A stretch of 64,000 bases of DNA from Clostridium cuniculi (GCF_004353185.1 NZ_SMUS01000008.1:62001-126000); one strand, 5' to 3'. Positions 10,338-20,124 are shown, counted from the first letter of the stretch. Notes: generated by a model from the sequence alone, not told the origin. Numbers and translations: made by a program.

Positions 10338-10613
10338 GTGAATAAAGCAGAATTAATTACTAGCATGGCTGAAAAGAGCCAATTAACAAAGAAAGATGCA
10401 GAAGCAGCTTTAAAGGCATTTATTGATTCAGTTCAAGAAGCTTTAGAAAATGGAGAAAAAGTTCAATTAGTTGGATTCGGTACTTTCGAAACTAGAGAAA
10501 GAGCAGCTAGAGAAGGAAGAAACCCAAGAACTAAAGAAACTATAAACATTCCAGCTTCAACTGTTCCAGTATTTAAAGCAGGAAAAGAGTTTAAGGAAAG
10601 AGTTAATAAGTAA
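10338..10613 (+). CDS. hup: DNA-binding protein HU
   Basis: A histone-like nucleoid protein of 91 residues, with the canonical beta-arm sequence (VGFGTFETRERAAREGRNPR) and C-terminal VPVFKAGKEFKERVN. It begins with GTG after AAGGAGG. The codon choice is more selective than in its neighbours, as expected for a highly expressed gene. A 256-bp upstream gap and a compact GC-rich terminator indicate a single-gene transcript. Same position as in other clostridial yabN-rqcP regions. Confidence 0.97.
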   Translation: MNKAELITSMAEKSQLTKKDAEAALKAFIDSVQEALENGEKVQLVGFGTFETRERAAREGRNPRTKETINIPASTVPVFKAGKEFKERVNK

Positions 10614-10626
10614 TTATAAATGTAGG

Positions 10627-10648
10627 CCCGAGTTATCTCGGGTTTTTT
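10627..10648 (+). terminator. rho-independent terminator after hup
   Basis: CCCGAG, loop TTAT, CTCGGG, then six T residues. A compact, strong terminator suited to a highly expressed gene. Confidence 0.93.
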
Positions 10649-10686
10649 AATATACAAAAATAATTTTAATATAAGGGGAAATATAA

Positions 10687-10947
10687 ATGAGACTAGATAA
10701 ATACTTAAAGGTTTCAAGAATAATAAAAAGAAGAACTGTTGCTAAGGAAGCTTGTGAAGGTGGAAGAGTATCTATAAATGATAAAGTAGCAAAGCCATCA
10801 ACTGATGTTAAAGAGGGAGATATAATTGAAATTACATTTGCCAATAGAAAATTAAAGGCAAAGATAATAAATATAGCAGAGCATGTAAGAAAAGAAAATG
10901 CTAAGGAAATGTATGAAATATTAGAAGGGGTAGAAGATCAAGAATAA
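10687..10947 (+). CDS. rqcP: S4-domain RNA-binding protein RqcP (YabO/Hsp15 family)
   Basis: Small S4-domain protein of 86 residues (MRLDKYLKVSRIIKRRTVAK, then GRVSINDKVAKPSTDVKEGD). Homologues bind the large ribosomal subunit carrying a peptidyl-tRNA and act with RqcH in C-terminal alanine tailing of stalled nascent chains. Located directly before yabP as in B. subtilis. The ATG follows AAGGGG at a normal distance. Confidence 0.93.
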   Translation: MRLDKYLKVSRIIKRRTVAKEACEGGRVSINDKVAKPSTDVKEGDIIEITFANRKLKAKIINIAEHVRKENAKEMYEILEGVEDQE

Positions 10948-10999
10948 TTTTCCAAAACGCTTCATATATTTAATCAAGAAATATATGGAGGAATAGATA

Positions 11000-11293
11000 A
11001 TGGAGAAAAAAATAGATAATAAAATTGAGGATAATAGAGGGAACATTATACTAGAAAATAGAAAGAAGATGACATTAACTGGAGTAGAAGAAGTTATTAG
11101 TTTTGATGATGAAAAGATATTACTTAACACTAGATTAGGAGCACTGACAATAAAAGGATTAAATTTAAAAATGAATAAATTGGATGTGCAAAATGGCGAT
11201 GTAATGATAAATGGAGAAATATATTATATTGTTTATAGTGGAAAAGAAATAAAGAAGGAGAAGGAAAGCATAATAGGAAGGCTTTTCAAGTAG
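11000..11293 (+). CDS. yabP: sporulation protein YabP
   Basis: A 97-residue protein with the YabP/YqfC core (ENRKKMTLTGVEEVISFDDE, TRLGALTIKGLNLKMNKLDV). YabP is needed for spore formation at the cortex stage in B. subtilis, by an unknown mechanism. It is followed after 9 bases by yabQ, so the two are co-transcribed. The ATG follows GGAGG. Confidence 0.92.
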   Translation: MEKKIDNKIEDNRGNIILENRKKMTLTGVEEVISFDDEKILLNTRLGALTIKGLNLKMNKLDVQNGDVMINGEIYYIVYSGKEIKKEKESIIGRLFK

Positions 11294-11302
11294 GAGGTTA
11301 TT

Positions 11303-11695
11303 ATGCCATTAGATACTAATATACAATTCAGCATCATATTGTATGCATTATTAGCAGGTATATTAACCGGCTTAATGTTTGATTTATATAGAATAATTAG
11401 AGGAAGCAAAATACCAAAAGCTATAATAGTAGTAGAAGATACGTTATTTTGGGTATTAGCTGCTATGGTTATTTTCACATTCCTTCTTTACACTAATTAT
11501 GCCTTTTTAGGAGTATATGTTTATGCATTCATGTTAATATCTCTAGGTTTGTATATGAAGTTTGTTAGTAATAAGTGTATAAGATTTGAATTAGAGGTAG
11601 TTAACGGATTAGGTAAGGCGTTTAGAGTTATTTTTAAAAATATAATATATCCATTTAAAATTATATTTTATAATATTACTGGGAAAAATAATTAG
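11303..11695 (+). CDS. yabQ: spore cortex biosynthesis protein YabQ
   Basis: An integral membrane protein of 130 residues with three to four hydrophobic segments (ILYALLAGILTGLMFDLYRI, DTLFWVLAAMVIFTFLL, GVYVYAFMLISLGLYM). The LTGLMFDLYR motif and position after yabP identify YabQ, which is required for cortex synthesis in B. subtilis. The C-terminal basic tail has no recognised domain. ATG follows GGAGG. Confidence 0.9.
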   Translation: MPLDTNIQFSIILYALLAGILTGLMFDLYRIIRGSKIPKAIIVVEDTLFWVLAAMVIFTFLLYTNYAFLGVYVYAFMLISLGLYMKFVSNKCIRFELEVVNGLGKAFRVIFKNIIYPFKIIFYNITGKNN

Positions 11696-11777
11696 TATAA
11701 AAAATGTCTTGAATTAAATATGTAGAGTGTTTACAATATATTTATAGAATGATATAAAAGAAGGGTAATATATATTT

Positions 11778-12059
11778 ATGAAAAAAAACATAAACCTTAA
11801 GGGAATTATTGTTGTTTTAATTGTAGGAGTTTTTAGTATATGCTTAATAAAGCAATTAACTGTACTAAGAAGGATAAAGAACGATATTGCTATTCAAACT
11901 CAAGAATTACAAGAGTTGAAGGAAAAAAATATTAAGTTGCAAGCAGAGTTAGAAAGAGCTCAGAGTAATAATGAATATTTAGAAAAGTTAGCAAGAGAAA
12001 GATTAGGGCTAATAAAAGAAGGCGAGCAACAAGTTATTCCAGATAACAATTCAGAATAG
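11778..12059 (+). CDS. divIC: septum formation initiator DivIC/FtsB family
   Basis: A bitopic membrane protein of 93 residues: one N-terminal transmembrane segment (IIVVLIVGVFSICLI, residues about 10-24), a coiled coil of about 45 residues, and the family ending YLEKLARERLGLIKEGEQ. DivIC works with FtsL and DivIB in the divisome. The ribosome binding site (AAGGG, 13 bases from the ATG) is weak. Position between yabQ and yabR matches B. subtilis. Confidence 0.92.
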   Translation: MKKNINLKGIIVVLIVGVFSICLIKQLTVLRRIKNDIAIQTQELQELKEKNIKLQAELERAQSNNEYLEKLARERLGLIKEGEQQVIPDNNSE

Positions 12060-12145
12060 TATTGGTTTAAGTTTAAATTTCTATTAATGTGGTTATTATT
12101 ATTAATAACATAGATTATTTAATTTTAAGGAGGATTCTTTGTAAA

Positions 12146-12544
12146 ATGACCTTAATGGCAGGAAACATATTAGAGGGTACAGTGGTAAATATTACGAACT
12201 TCGGAGCTTTCGTAGAGATAGAAGGTAAGACTGGATTAGTTCATATTTCAGAAGTTGCAGATTCTTTTGTTAAAGATATAAGACAGCATCTTAATGAACA
12301 AGATAAGGTTAAGGTAAAAGTTATATCAATAGATGATAATGGAAAGATCAGCTTATCTATAAAACAAGCTAATGTTAAGAAGAAATCAGTTAAGCCAGCA
12401 GAAATTGAATGGAAAACTGAAAAGAAAGCTGCTCCAGCAAATTTTGAAGATATAATGTCTAGATTCTTAAAAGATAGTGAAGAAAGACAGCAAGACTTCA
12501 AAAAGCATCAAGAATTTAAAGCAAGATCAAGAAAAAGTTTTTAG
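12146..12544 (+). CDS. yabR: S1 RNA-binding domain protein YabR
   Basis: The N-terminal half is one S1 domain (GTVVNITNFGAFVEIEGKTG, VHISEVADSFVKDI, VKVISIDDNGKISLSIKQ), followed by a Lys/Glu-rich tail typical of YabR. An in-frame ATG at 12146 lies 12 bases after AAGGAGG and is chosen over the longer frame from 12089, which has no ribosome binding site and would place the RBS inside the gene. Probable RNA or ribosome binding; precise role unknown. Confidence 0.9.
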   Translation: MTLMAGNILEGTVVNITNFGAFVEIEGKTGLVHISEVADSFVKDIRQHLNEQDKVKVKVISIDDNGKISLSIKQANVKKKSVKPAEIEWKTEKKAAPANFEDIMSRFLKDSEERQQDFKKHQEFKARSRKSF

Positions 12545-12576
12545 ATTTTAGACATAATATAGTTTTATATATAAGA

Positions 12577-12615
12577 GAGAGATGATATATTTGGATTTAT
12601 CATTCTCTTTTTTTA
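12577..12615 (+). terminator. rho-independent terminator after yabR
   Basis: GAGAGATGATA pairs with TATCATTCTC and is followed by a T-rich run. Confidence 0.8.
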
Positions 12616-12727
12616 TTTATTTTGATGATTTTAATTATAAAATTAAAATATAAGAGTGTTAGAAATGGCTATTTTACTAGGGTTTATAAAAAAGTATAAA
12701 AAAATATAAAAAAAAGCGAAAAAAATG

Positions 12728-12756
12728 TTGACAGTATTATGTTCATCATATATAAT
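12728..12756 (+). promoter_or_regulatory. consensus sigma-A promoter of the tRNA cluster
   Basis: TTGACA at 12728-12733 and TATAAT at 12751-12756 are separated by exactly 17 bases: a perfect vegetative consensus, 37 bases before the first tRNA, as expected for a stable-RNA operon. Confidence 0.93.
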
Positions 12757-12792
12757 TAATTTTGTCGTCAGATGACGGCGGCAAAAAAATAT

Positions 12793-12879
12793 GCTGAAGT
12801 GGCGGAACAGGCAGACGCACAGGACTTAAAATCCTGCGGTAGCGATACCGTACCGGTTCGATTCCGGTCTTCAGCACCA
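12793..12879 (+). tRNA. tRNA-Leu (anticodon TAA), copy 1
   Basis: Acceptor stem GCTGAAG pairs with CTTCAGC and ends in ACCA. The anticodon loop reads CTTAAAA, giving anticodon TAA. The long variable arm (GCGGTAGCGATACCGT) is typical of a class II tRNA. CCA is encoded. Confidence 0.96.
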
Positions 12880-12899
12880 AACTAAATTCAACTTAATAA

Positions 12900-12975
<76 letters not shown>

Positions 12976-12980
12976 AACAT

Positions 12981-13057
12981 GGCGGAATAGCTCAGCTGGC
13001 TAGAGCACTCGGTTCATACCCGAGGTGTCGTAGGTTCAAGTCCTATTTCCGCTACCA
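12981..13057 (+). tRNA. elongator tRNA-Met (CAT), copy 1
   Basis: Acceptor stem GGCGGAA with TTCCGCT; anticodon loop GGTTCATACC gives CAT. Close to the B. subtilis elongator tRNA-Met and unlike tRNA-Ile with a lysidine-modified CAT, which normally starts GGACC. Confidence 0.92.
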
Positions 13058-13062
13058 TATAC

Positions 13063-13149
13063 GCTGAAGTGGCGGAACAGGCAGACGCACAGGACTTAAA
13101 ATCCTGCGGTAGCGATACCGTACCGGTTCGATTCCGGTCTTCAGCACCA
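13063..13149 (+). tRNA. tRNA-Leu (anticodon TAA), copy 2
   Basis: Identical in sequence to the copy 270 bases upstream, with the same long variable arm and encoded CCA. Confidence 0.96.
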
Positions 13150-13171
13150 AGTTGAATTTAGTTTATAATGA

Positions 13172-13247
<76 letters not shown>

Positions 13248-13253
13248 AAACAT

Positions 13254-13330
13254 GGCGGAATAGCTCAGCTGGCTAGAGCACTCGGTTCATACCCGAGGTG
13301 TCGTAGGTTCAAGTCCTATTTCCGCTACCA
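13254..13330 (+). tRNA. elongator tRNA-Met (CAT), copy 2
   Basis: Identical to the first elongator Met copy, with encoded CCA. Confidence 0.93.
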
Positions 13331-13335
13331 TATAC

Positions 13336-13422
13336 GCTGAAGTGGCGGAACAGGCAGACGCACAGGACTTAAAATCCTGCGGTAGCGATACCGTACCGGT
13401 TCGATTCCGGTCTTCAGCACCA
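13336..13422 (+). tRNA. tRNA-Leu (anticodon TAA), copy 3
   Basis: Third identical Leu copy. It closes the cluster and is followed immediately by a terminator. Confidence 0.96.
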
Positions 13423-13423
13423 A

Positions 13424-13458
13424 AAGAGATACAAAGTAATTTGTATCTCTTTTTTTTA
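13424..13458 (+). terminator. terminator of the tRNA cluster
   Basis: AAGAGATACAAA pairs with TTTGTATCTCTT and is followed by eight T residues, directly after the last tRNA. Confidence 0.92.
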
Positions 13459-13686
13459 TAAAAAATAAGTATATTAAAGAAAGTTTTATTTTATTACTAA
13501 AGTAATATATAAAATTATTTTTCTTTTACGACAAAATATACAAAGTAATTATTTAAAATACCTCTATAAAAAACTTATGTTCATACTTAAGGATAATGAT
13601 TAAAGCCTAAAATAAGAAAATATTAAAGATTTTGTTGGTAAAAAAAGGAATAATGTCTTACGAAATAAAAAAGTATTAAACATTAA

Positions 13687-13719
13687 TTGACATAACTCTA
13701 ATTATAAAAGTGATATTAT
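13687..13719 (+). promoter_or_regulatory. candidate spoIIE promoter with a 21-base spacer
   Basis: TTGACA at 13687-13692 and TATTAT at 13714-13719 are 21 bases apart. Spo0A-activated sigma-A promoters of spoIIE and spoIIG in B. subtilis are known for an over-long spacer of 21-22 bases, so this fits Spo0A control. A convincing Spo0A box was not found in the exact consensus. The remaining sequence from 13459 to 13686 shows no gene. Confidence 0.55.
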
Positions 13720-13752
13720 TTTATTAGGAATTTTATGAGGAGAATGATAAGT

Positions 13753-16137
13753 ATGGATTATGGTATTGAGGTGCCTAGCTATAGAAGGGTAGACAAAGAA
13801 AAAGAAAAAAAGAAATTAAATTTTGAAAATGGAATATTTACAATGGTAGTAACTTTAGCTTCGGGAGCTATGTTGAGTAGAGTTGGATTTGGATTTGTTG
13901 AAGGTTTATATTTGGCTCCATTTGGAATAGGATATCTTTTGTCGGTAGCTAAGAAAAGTGATGTAAAAAGGATGTTTTTAGTTTTCGCGACAGTTTTACT
14001 TGGTTACTTAACTGGAGGAAGCAAAAATATAGATATTATACTTTATATTTCTTTAGCAACAGTAATATTATTATGTAAATTTGTTTGTAATGCTTTAAAT
14101 AAGGAATTTAAGAATAGAATAGCATTTTTAAGTATTATTATAACGTCTTTAGTTGTGGGATTATTAATAGGAGAACAAAGTTTTGAAATAAATTTAGTTT
14201 TTTCTTTAGCAAAAGCAATAGTTATAATACCTGTATTTTATATACTTAACTATGCAATTGGGTGTATGCAAGAAATAAACACTAACTATTTTTACTCTAC
14301 AGAAGAATTAATTAGTATAGCTATATTAAGTTGTTTAGTTATAGCTGGAATAGGTAACTTTGTTATATTTGGAGTTGAAATAAGAACAATAATAGCATTA
14401 GCTATGGTTATTACAACAGCTTATGCGGCTGGAAGTAACTCTGGTGCAATATTAGGAGTAACAATGGGAATAATAATAGGAATTGCTAACAATGATTTAT
14501 TAGTTGCGACTACAATGTATGGTATATGTGGATTAATTGTTGGTGTATTTAAAGAAACAGGAAAAATATTTTCTGTTTTAGCTTATTTAATATCATTATT
14601 TATGATATTGACTTACACTGGAAATATAACAGTTCAATCAATTATAGAAGTTGTTGCAGCAGGAATTATTATGATGTTAATTCCTGAAAAGACTATTAAA
14701 GAAATATTAAGGGAACTTAATAACGAAGAAAAAAGCAAGATAATAAGTGATGCTCAAGTTGAAGGAATAAAGCTAGAGTTTGTAGATAGATTAGAAGCTT
14801 TAAGAGGATCTTTAACTGCAGTAGCAACATCTATTGAGAGTTTATCTGGAAATGAAAAATTACTTATGAAAAATAAAGGAGCAGCAATGATTGAAAGTTT
14901 GGCTGATAGGGTATGTCAAGAGTGCGAAATGAATAATAAGTGTTGGGGAAGAGAACTTCACAGTACTTTTTCAGATTTCGGAGAGCTTATGTTAAGTTGT
15001 GAAAGTAAAAAAATATATTTACCTAAAGATTTAAATTTAAAATGTGTAAAAAGAAGTACGTTATTAAAGAGTGCTGAAGAATTATTTTCAACCTATACAG
15101 TAAATGAGGCGTTAAAATCTAGACTTATAGAGGGAAGAAGTGTAGTTGCTAATCAAATAAATAATATGTCTACTACAGTTGCAAGTATACTTGGAGATTT
15201 TAATAATAATGTAAATAGTTGTTTAGAGATAGATAAGCTATTAAGAAAGACATTGGTAAAAAATAAGATAAGATATAATAATATCTATTCATATACAGAT
15301 AGAAAAGGTCGCTTAAAAATAAAAATAAAAATAGATAGCTATGATGGTGAAAACTACTGTAGAAAGTCAATTATCCCTGTTATTAGTGAACTAGTAAGAA
15401 CACCTTTAAGTATAGCTGAAGATGGATGTAAGATTAATCCTGAAACTAATGAATGTTCCGTTACTATAGAAGAAGCTTACAAATATAATGTATCATCTTA
15501 TGTATCATTTAATGTTAAAGATGGAGAGAAATATTCTGGAGATAGCTATAGTTTTGGACAAAATAAGGTTGGAGAATATGTAACTATAGTTAGTGATGGT
15601 ATGGGATCAGGACCTGAGGCAGGCTTAGAAAGTGAAGCTGCAATAGAGTTAATAGAAAAATTTATGGAAGGTGGATTTAGTGAAGCAACTATGCTTAATG
15701 CTGTAAATTCTATAATGGGAATGAAGTTTAGTGAAGATGAGAAATTTACTACTTTAGATATGAACTCTATAGATTTATATACGGGCGAAATAGAATTTAT
15801 TAAAGTTGGAGCAAGTATGAGTTTTATTAAGAAGGGAGATGAAGTTGAAGTTATTAATAGTTCATCTTTGCCTTTCGGAATATTAGATGATATAAATATT
15901 ACTCCTATTAAGAAAAAGGTAAAACAGGGTGATATAATAGTTACAATAAGTGATGGAGTTATAGATGTAGATAAAGGAAATATTGGAGATTATTCTTGGA
16001 TAGTAGATTATTTAAAGGGAGAACAAAATAATCCAGAACTAATTTCTAGAGAAATTTTAGAGTTAGCAAAGAAAAAATGTGATGGAAAAGTGCTTGATGA
16101 TATGACTGTAGTTGTTTCAAAACTTTATGCTTGTTAA
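13753..16137 (+). CDS. spoIIE: stage II sporulation protein E, PP2C-type phosphatase
   Basis: SpoIIE dephosphorylates SpoIIAA and so releases sigma F in the forespore; it also associates with the polar septum. The protein has an N-terminal block of about ten membrane segments (to about residue 320), a central regulatory region, and a C-terminal PP2C/SpoIIE phosphatase domain (VTIVSDGMGSGPEAGLES, FTTLDMNSIDLYTGEIEF, DIIVTISDGVIDV). Three in-frame ATGs lie close together; the one at 13753 has AGGAGA nine bases upstream, while the ATGs at 13735 and 13744 overlap that site. The length of 794 residues is near that of B. subtilis SpoIIE (827). Confidence 0.96.
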   Translation: MDYGIEVPSYRRVDKEKEKKKLNFENGIFTMVVTLASGAMLSRVGFGFVEGLYLAPFGIGYLLSVAKKSDVKRMFLVFATVLLGYLTGGSKNIDIILYISLATVILLCKFVCNALNKEFKNRIAFLSIIITSLVVGLLIGEQSFEINLVFSLAKAIVIIPVFYILNYAIGCMQEINTNYFYSTEELISIAILSCLVIAGIGNFVIFGVEIRTIIALAMVITTAYAAGSNSGAILGVTMGIIIGIANNDLLVATTMYGICGLIVGVFKETGKIFSVLAYLISLFMILTYTGNITVQSIIEVVAAGIIMMLIPEKTIKEILRELNNEEKSKIISDAQVEGIKLEFVDRLEALRGSLTAVATSIESLSGNEKLLMKNKGAAMIESLADRVCQECEMNNKCWGRELHSTFSDFGELMLSCESKKIYLPKDLNLKCVKRSTLLKSAEELFSTYTVNEALKSRLIEGRSVVANQINNMSTTVASILGDFNNNVNSCLEIDKLLRKTLVKNKIRYNNIYSYTDRKGRLKIKIKIDSYDGENYCRKSIIPVISELVRTPLSIAEDGCKINPETNECSVTIEEAYKYNVSSYVSFNVKDGEKYSGDSYSFGQNKVGEYVTIVSDGMGSGPEAGLESEAAIELIEKFMEGGFSEATMLNAVNSIMGMKFSEDEKFTTLDMNSIDLYTGEIEFIKVGASMSFIKKGDEVEVINSSSLPFGILDDINITPIKKKVKQGDIIVTISDGVIDVDKGNIGDYSWIVDYLKGEQNNPELISREILELAKKKCDGKVLDDMTVVVSKLYAC

Positions 16138-16197
16138 AAAGAATGAATATATATTTGAGTAAAATATATAAGTAGTATTAGTAAAGAAACATTTTAT

Positions 16198-16224
16198 AAA
16201 GGTGCTCCATTGGAGCACTTTTAT
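16198..16224 (+). terminator. rho-independent terminator after spoIIE
   Basis: GTGCTCCA pairs with TGGAGCAC, followed by TTTTATT. Confidence 0.85.
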
Positions 16225-16329
16225 TGATATTTAAAAAGTTATTTAATTATGAATTTAGTACATATTGTATTTACATTAAAAATGTGTAAATATATTATAG
16301 AGTTATATTAAAACAATAGGAGAAGATAA

Positions 16330-17727
16330 GTGTTAAATAAAGTAATAGATTATATAAAAGAAAATAAACTTATACAACAAGGTGATCATATATTAGTTGC
16401 ATTATCCGGAGGGCCGGATTCTGTTTGTTTATTACATATATTATATGAATTAAAAGATAAATTTAATTTAACTTTAGGTGCTATTCATATAAATCATATG
16501 TTAAGAGGTGAAGAATCCGATAAGGATGAAAAATATATAGTTAAGTTATGTGATGAATTAGGAATAAATCATTATGTAAAAAGAATAAATATAGAGTATG
16601 TTTCAAAAACTGCAAATGTATCTTTAGAAATGGCAGGAAGGAATGAAAGATATAAAGCATTCGAAGAAATAAGAACTAAACATGGATACAATAAGATTGC
16701 AGTAGCCCATAATGCAAATGATCAAGCTGAAACTGTATTGATGAGAATTATGAGAGGAACAGGATTAGAAGGTTTAACAGGAATAAAGGCCAATAGGGAA
16801 GATGGAATTATTAGACCTATATTATGCTTAAATAGACAAGAAATTGAGAAATATTGTGAAGAAAAAAGACTTAATCCTAGAATAGATGCTAGTAATTATG
16901 AAAGAATTCATAGTAGAAATAAAATTAGATTAGATATATTACCATATATGAAGGAACATTTTAATAAAGATATAATTGATACACTTAATAGAATGACAAT
17001 ATTATTACAAAAAGACAATGAATTTATAGAAGAATATTCCAATAGATGTTACAATATATATTGTGAAAATTTGGTTGGAAAATTAAAAATATCACGAGAG
17101 TTATTTAATAAAGAAATGGATTCAATTGTAACTAGAGTTATAATAAGAGCATTTAAGGAAATTTCTAATTCACATCAAAATTTTGAAATGAAGCATATAT
17201 ATGAAATTGTTAATTTAGCAAATAAGAATACTGGGAAAAAGTTAAATCTAACTAATAAAATAATATGTGAAAATTTATATGGTGACATTATTTTTAGCAA
17301 GGAAGAGAAACATAAAGAAGAATTATGTGATAACCGTGAAATTAGAATAGATAAAAATGAGATTTATGAAAAAGTTGTTTTTGATAATTATACAATGAGT
17401 TTTGAAATAATTGAAAATAAAGATAAGGTAGAATTTTCTAAAAACAGCTTAATAAAGTTATTTGATTATGATAATATAGAGAAAGAGATTGTAATCAGAT
17501 ATAGAAAAGATGGGGATAAGATTGTACCTTTAGGTATGAATGGAAGTAAAAAGCTTAAGGATATTTTTATTGATTTAAAAATACCAAGAGAAAAGAGAAA
17601 TAATATTCCTATTTTATGTTTTGATGATAAAATCTCATGGATTGTGGGATATAAGACATCTCAACTATTTAAAGTGACAAAAGATACAAAAAAAATATTA
17701 AAAATAACCATGGATAGAAAGGAATAA
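16330..17727 (+). CDS. tilS: tRNA(Ile)-lysidine synthetase
   Basis: TilS modifies the wobble C of tRNA-Ile(CAU) to lysidine with ATP, changing both codon and amino-acid identity. The PP-loop is at residues 26-31 (LVALSGGPDSVCLL), with HINHMLRGEESDKDE and AHNANDQAETVLMRIMRGTG as further N-type ATP-pyrophosphatase motifs. A C-terminal TilS substrate-binding domain ends with KIPREKRNNIPILCF-type sequence. Starts with GTG after AGGAG. Length 465 fits. Four bases separate it from hpt. Confidence 0.95.
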   Translation: MLNKVIDYIKENKLIQQGDHILVALSGGPDSVCLLHILYELKDKFNLTLGAIHINHMLRGEESDKDEKYIVKLCDELGINHYVKRINIEYVSKTANVSLEMAGRNERYKAFEEIRTKHGYNKIAVAHNANDQAETVLMRIMRGTGLEGLTGIKANREDGIIRPILCLNRQEIEKYCEEKRLNPRIDASNYERIHSRNKIRLDILPYMKEHFNKDIIDTLNRMTILLQKDNEFIEEYSNRCYNIYCENLVGKLKISRELFNKEMDSIVTRVIIRAFKEISNSHQNFEMKHIYEIVNLANKNTGKKLNLTNKIICENLYGDIIFSKEEKHKEELCDNREIRIDKNEIYEKVVFDNYTMSFEIIENKDKVEFSKNSLIKLFDYDNIEKEIVIRYRKDGDKIVPLGMNGSKKLKDIFIDLKIPREKRNNIPILCFDDKISWIVGYKTSQLFKVTKDTKKILKITMDRKE

Positions 17728-17731
17728 GATC

Positions 17732-18271
17732 ATGTTACAAGACGTAAAAGAGATATTATTTAGTGAAGAAGTTATTAATGCTAAAATAAAGGAATTAGCA
17801 ATAAGAATTAGTGATGACTATAAAGGAAAAGATTTATTAGTTGTTGGAGTGTTAAAAGGTTCTGTAATATTTGCAGCAGAATTAATTAAAAATATAACAA
17901 TACCTTGTGAAATTGACTTTATGGCAGTATCAAGCTATGGAAATTCATCAGAGACTACTGGAGTAGTTAGAATACTTAAAGATTTAGATCACGAAATTTC
18001 AGGCAAAGACATCATTATAGTAGAGGATATAGTTGATAGTGGAGTTACATTAGATTACTTATTAAATTACCTAAAGGCTAGAAAGGCTAATTCAGTTGAA
18101 ATAGTATCATTACTGACTAAACCATCTAGAAGAAAGGTAGATATAGATTGTAAGTATATCGGATTTGAAGCTCCAGATGAATTCTTAGTTGGATATGGAC
18201 TTGATTATGCTGAGAAGTATAGAAACTTACCTTTTGTAGGAATATTAAAAAGAGAGGTTTATGAAAAATAA
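17732..18271 (+). CDS. hpt: hypoxanthine-guanine phosphoribosyltransferase
   Basis: Purine salvage enzyme that converts hypoxanthine or guanine plus PRPP into IMP or GMP. The PRPP loop is IIIVEDIVDSGVTL (about residues 94-107), with LVVGVLKGSVIF and EIDFMAVSSYG as other family blocks. Length 179 is normal. It sits between tilS and ftsH, the conserved Firmicute arrangement. Confidence 0.96.
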   Translation: MLQDVKEILFSEEVINAKIKELAIRISDDYKGKDLLVVGVLKGSVIFAAELIKNITIPCEIDFMAVSSYGNSSETTGVVRILKDLDHEISGKDIIIVEDIVDSGVTLDYLLNYLKARKANSVEIVSLLTKPSRRKVDIDCKYIGFEAPDEFLVGYGLDYAEKYRNLPFVGILKREVYEK

Positions 18272-18321
18272 TTTTAATTAATATTAAAAAAATAAAATAT
18301 ACAAAGAAAGGGGGGCCTTGA

Positions 18322-20124
18322 ATGAAGAAATATTCAAGTGCTACTGTATGGATAATAGCTTTAATACTATTATTTTTTGCTGCATCATTTCTTTTAAAAG
18401 GAGAAAGTAGTTCTGATAGAATAGTATTTAGTGATTTCCAACAAAAATGGATAAACAATGAAATTGAAAGTATAAGAGTAGACCCTGATAAGATGATTGT
18501 AACGGGGCAAACAAGAGATAATAAAAACTTTACAGTATATGCACCAAATTCTATGGTGGAAATGCTAAATAGTCAATATGCAAAAAATGATATTAAGATA
18601 GAATATGTTGCACCATCTAATAACAGTATATGGCTTAGTATAATACCAAGTGCTCTAATAATAATATTATTTTTAGTATTTATTTTCTTTTTTACGCAAC
18701 AATCACAAGGTGGTGGCAGTGGAAAAGGTGTAATGAATTTTGGAAAAAGTAGAGCAAAGATGATGTCCCCAGATGCAAAAAGAGTAACTTTTGATGATGT
18801 TGCTGGAGCAGATGAAGAAAAAGCAGAGTTGGAAGAAATTGTTGATTTCTTGAAGGCACCATCTAGATATACTGAAATGGGAGCTAGAATACCAAAAGGT
18901 GTTTTATTAGTAGGTCCTCCAGGAACAGGTAAAACTTTACTTGCAAAAGCTATTGCAGGAGAAGCTGGAGTTCCATTCTTTAGTATATCAGGTTCAGACT
19001 TTGTTGAGATGTTTGTTGGTGTTGGTGCATCAAGAGTTAGAGATTTATTTGAGCAAGCAAAGAAAAATTCACCTGCATTAATATTTATAGATGAAATTGA
19101 TGCTGTAGGTAGACAAAGAGGTGCTGGCCTTGGTGGAGGTCATGATGAAAGAGAACAAACACTTAATCAATTACTAGTTGAAATGGATGGATTTGGAGCA
19201 AATGAAGGTATAATAATGATAGCTGCTACAAATAGACCAGATATACTAGATCCAGCATTATTAAGACCAGGTAGATTTGACAGACAAATAGTTGTTCAAA
19301 GACCTGATAGAAAAGGAAGAGAAGCTGTATTACAAGTTCATACACAAAAGAAACCTTTAGAGGTTGATGTAAGTTTAGAAGTCTTAGCTAAGAGAACTCC
19401 AGGATTTAGTGGTGCTGACTTAGAAAATTTAGCTAATGAAGCTGCACTTTTAGCTGTTAGAAAAAATAAAAAAGCTATAGGAATGGAAGAATTTGAAGAA
19501 GCAATAACTAGAGTTATTGCTGGTCCAGAAAAGAAGAGTAGAACTATTAGTGAACATGATAGAAAACTTACTGCTTATCATGAAGCAGGGCATGCAGTGG
19601 TAATGAAATGCTTAAAGCATTCAGATCCTGTTCATGAAATAAGTATTATACCAAGAGGTATGGCTGGTGGTTATACTATGCACTTACCTACAGAAGATAG
19701 AGCTTATACTTCTAAAGAAAAACTACAAGATGAAATGGTAGGTCTTCTAGGTGGAAGAGTTGCTGAGAAATTAATTTTAGGAGATATAAGTACTGGAGCT
19801 AAGAATGATATAGATAGAGCTAGTTCAATTGCTAGAGCTATGGTTATGGAATATGGAATGAGTGATAAAATAGGAACTATTTCATATGGTGCTGATAATA
19901 ATGAAGTATTTTTAGGAAGAGATCTTGGTAGAGGAAGAAACTTTAGTGAAGAAATTGGTGCTGAAATAGACAGAGAAGTTAAAAAGTTTATTGAAGTGGC
20001 TTACGATAGAGCTGAGGATCTTTTAAAGACAAATATAAATAAGCTTCATGCAGTAGCTAAGGAATTGTTAGATAAAGAAAAAATTGATGGTAAAGAATTT
20101 GAAATGATATTTGATGCAAACTAA
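18322..20124 (+). CDS. ftsH: ATP-dependent zinc metalloprotease FtsH
   Basis: Membrane-bound AAA+ protease for quality control of membrane and regulatory proteins. There are two transmembrane segments (about residues 8-25 and 103-124) around an extracellular domain, then the AAA domain with Walker A GPPGTGKT at 198-205 and Walker B IFIDEID. The zinc site HEAGH is at about 420-424 and the second region of homology contains [18 protein letters not shown]. Length 600. The RBS is a long G-rich tract (AAAGGGGGG). It is the last gene before the inverted element. Confidence 0.97.
   Translation: MKKYSSATVWIIALILLFFAASFLLKGESSSDRIVFSDFQQKWINNEIESIRVDPDKMIVTGQTRDNKNFTVYAPNSMVEMLNSQYAKNDIKIEYVAPSNNSIWLSIIPSALIIILFLVFIFFFTQQSQGGGSGKGVMNFGKSRAKMMSPDAKRVTFDDVAGADEEKAELEEIVDFLKAPSRYTEMGARIPKGVLLVGPPGTGKTLLAKAIAGEAGVPFFSISGSDFVEMFVGVGASRVRDLFEQAKKNSPALIFIDEIDAVGRQRGAGLGGGHDEREQTLNQLLVEMDGFGANEGIIMIAATNRPDILDPALLRPGRFDRQIVVQRPDRKGREAVLQVHTQKKPLEVDVSLEVLAKRTPGFSGADLENLANEAALLAVRKNKKAIGMEEFEEAITRVIAGPEKKSRTISEHDRKLTAYHEAGHAVVMKCLKHSDPVHEISIIPRGMAGGYTMHLPTEDRAYTSKEKLQDEMVGLLGGRVAEKLILGDISTGAKNDIDRASSIARAMVMEYGMSDKIGTISYGADNNEVFLGRDLGRGRNFSEEIGAEIDREVKKFIEVAYDRAEDLLKTNINKLHAVAKELLDKEKIDGKEFEMIFDAN

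Noticed and set aside
13521-13540. TTTACGACAAAAT as a Spo0A box for spoIIE
   Set aside because: It deviates from the consensus TTCGACA and lies about 150 bases from the proposed promoter.
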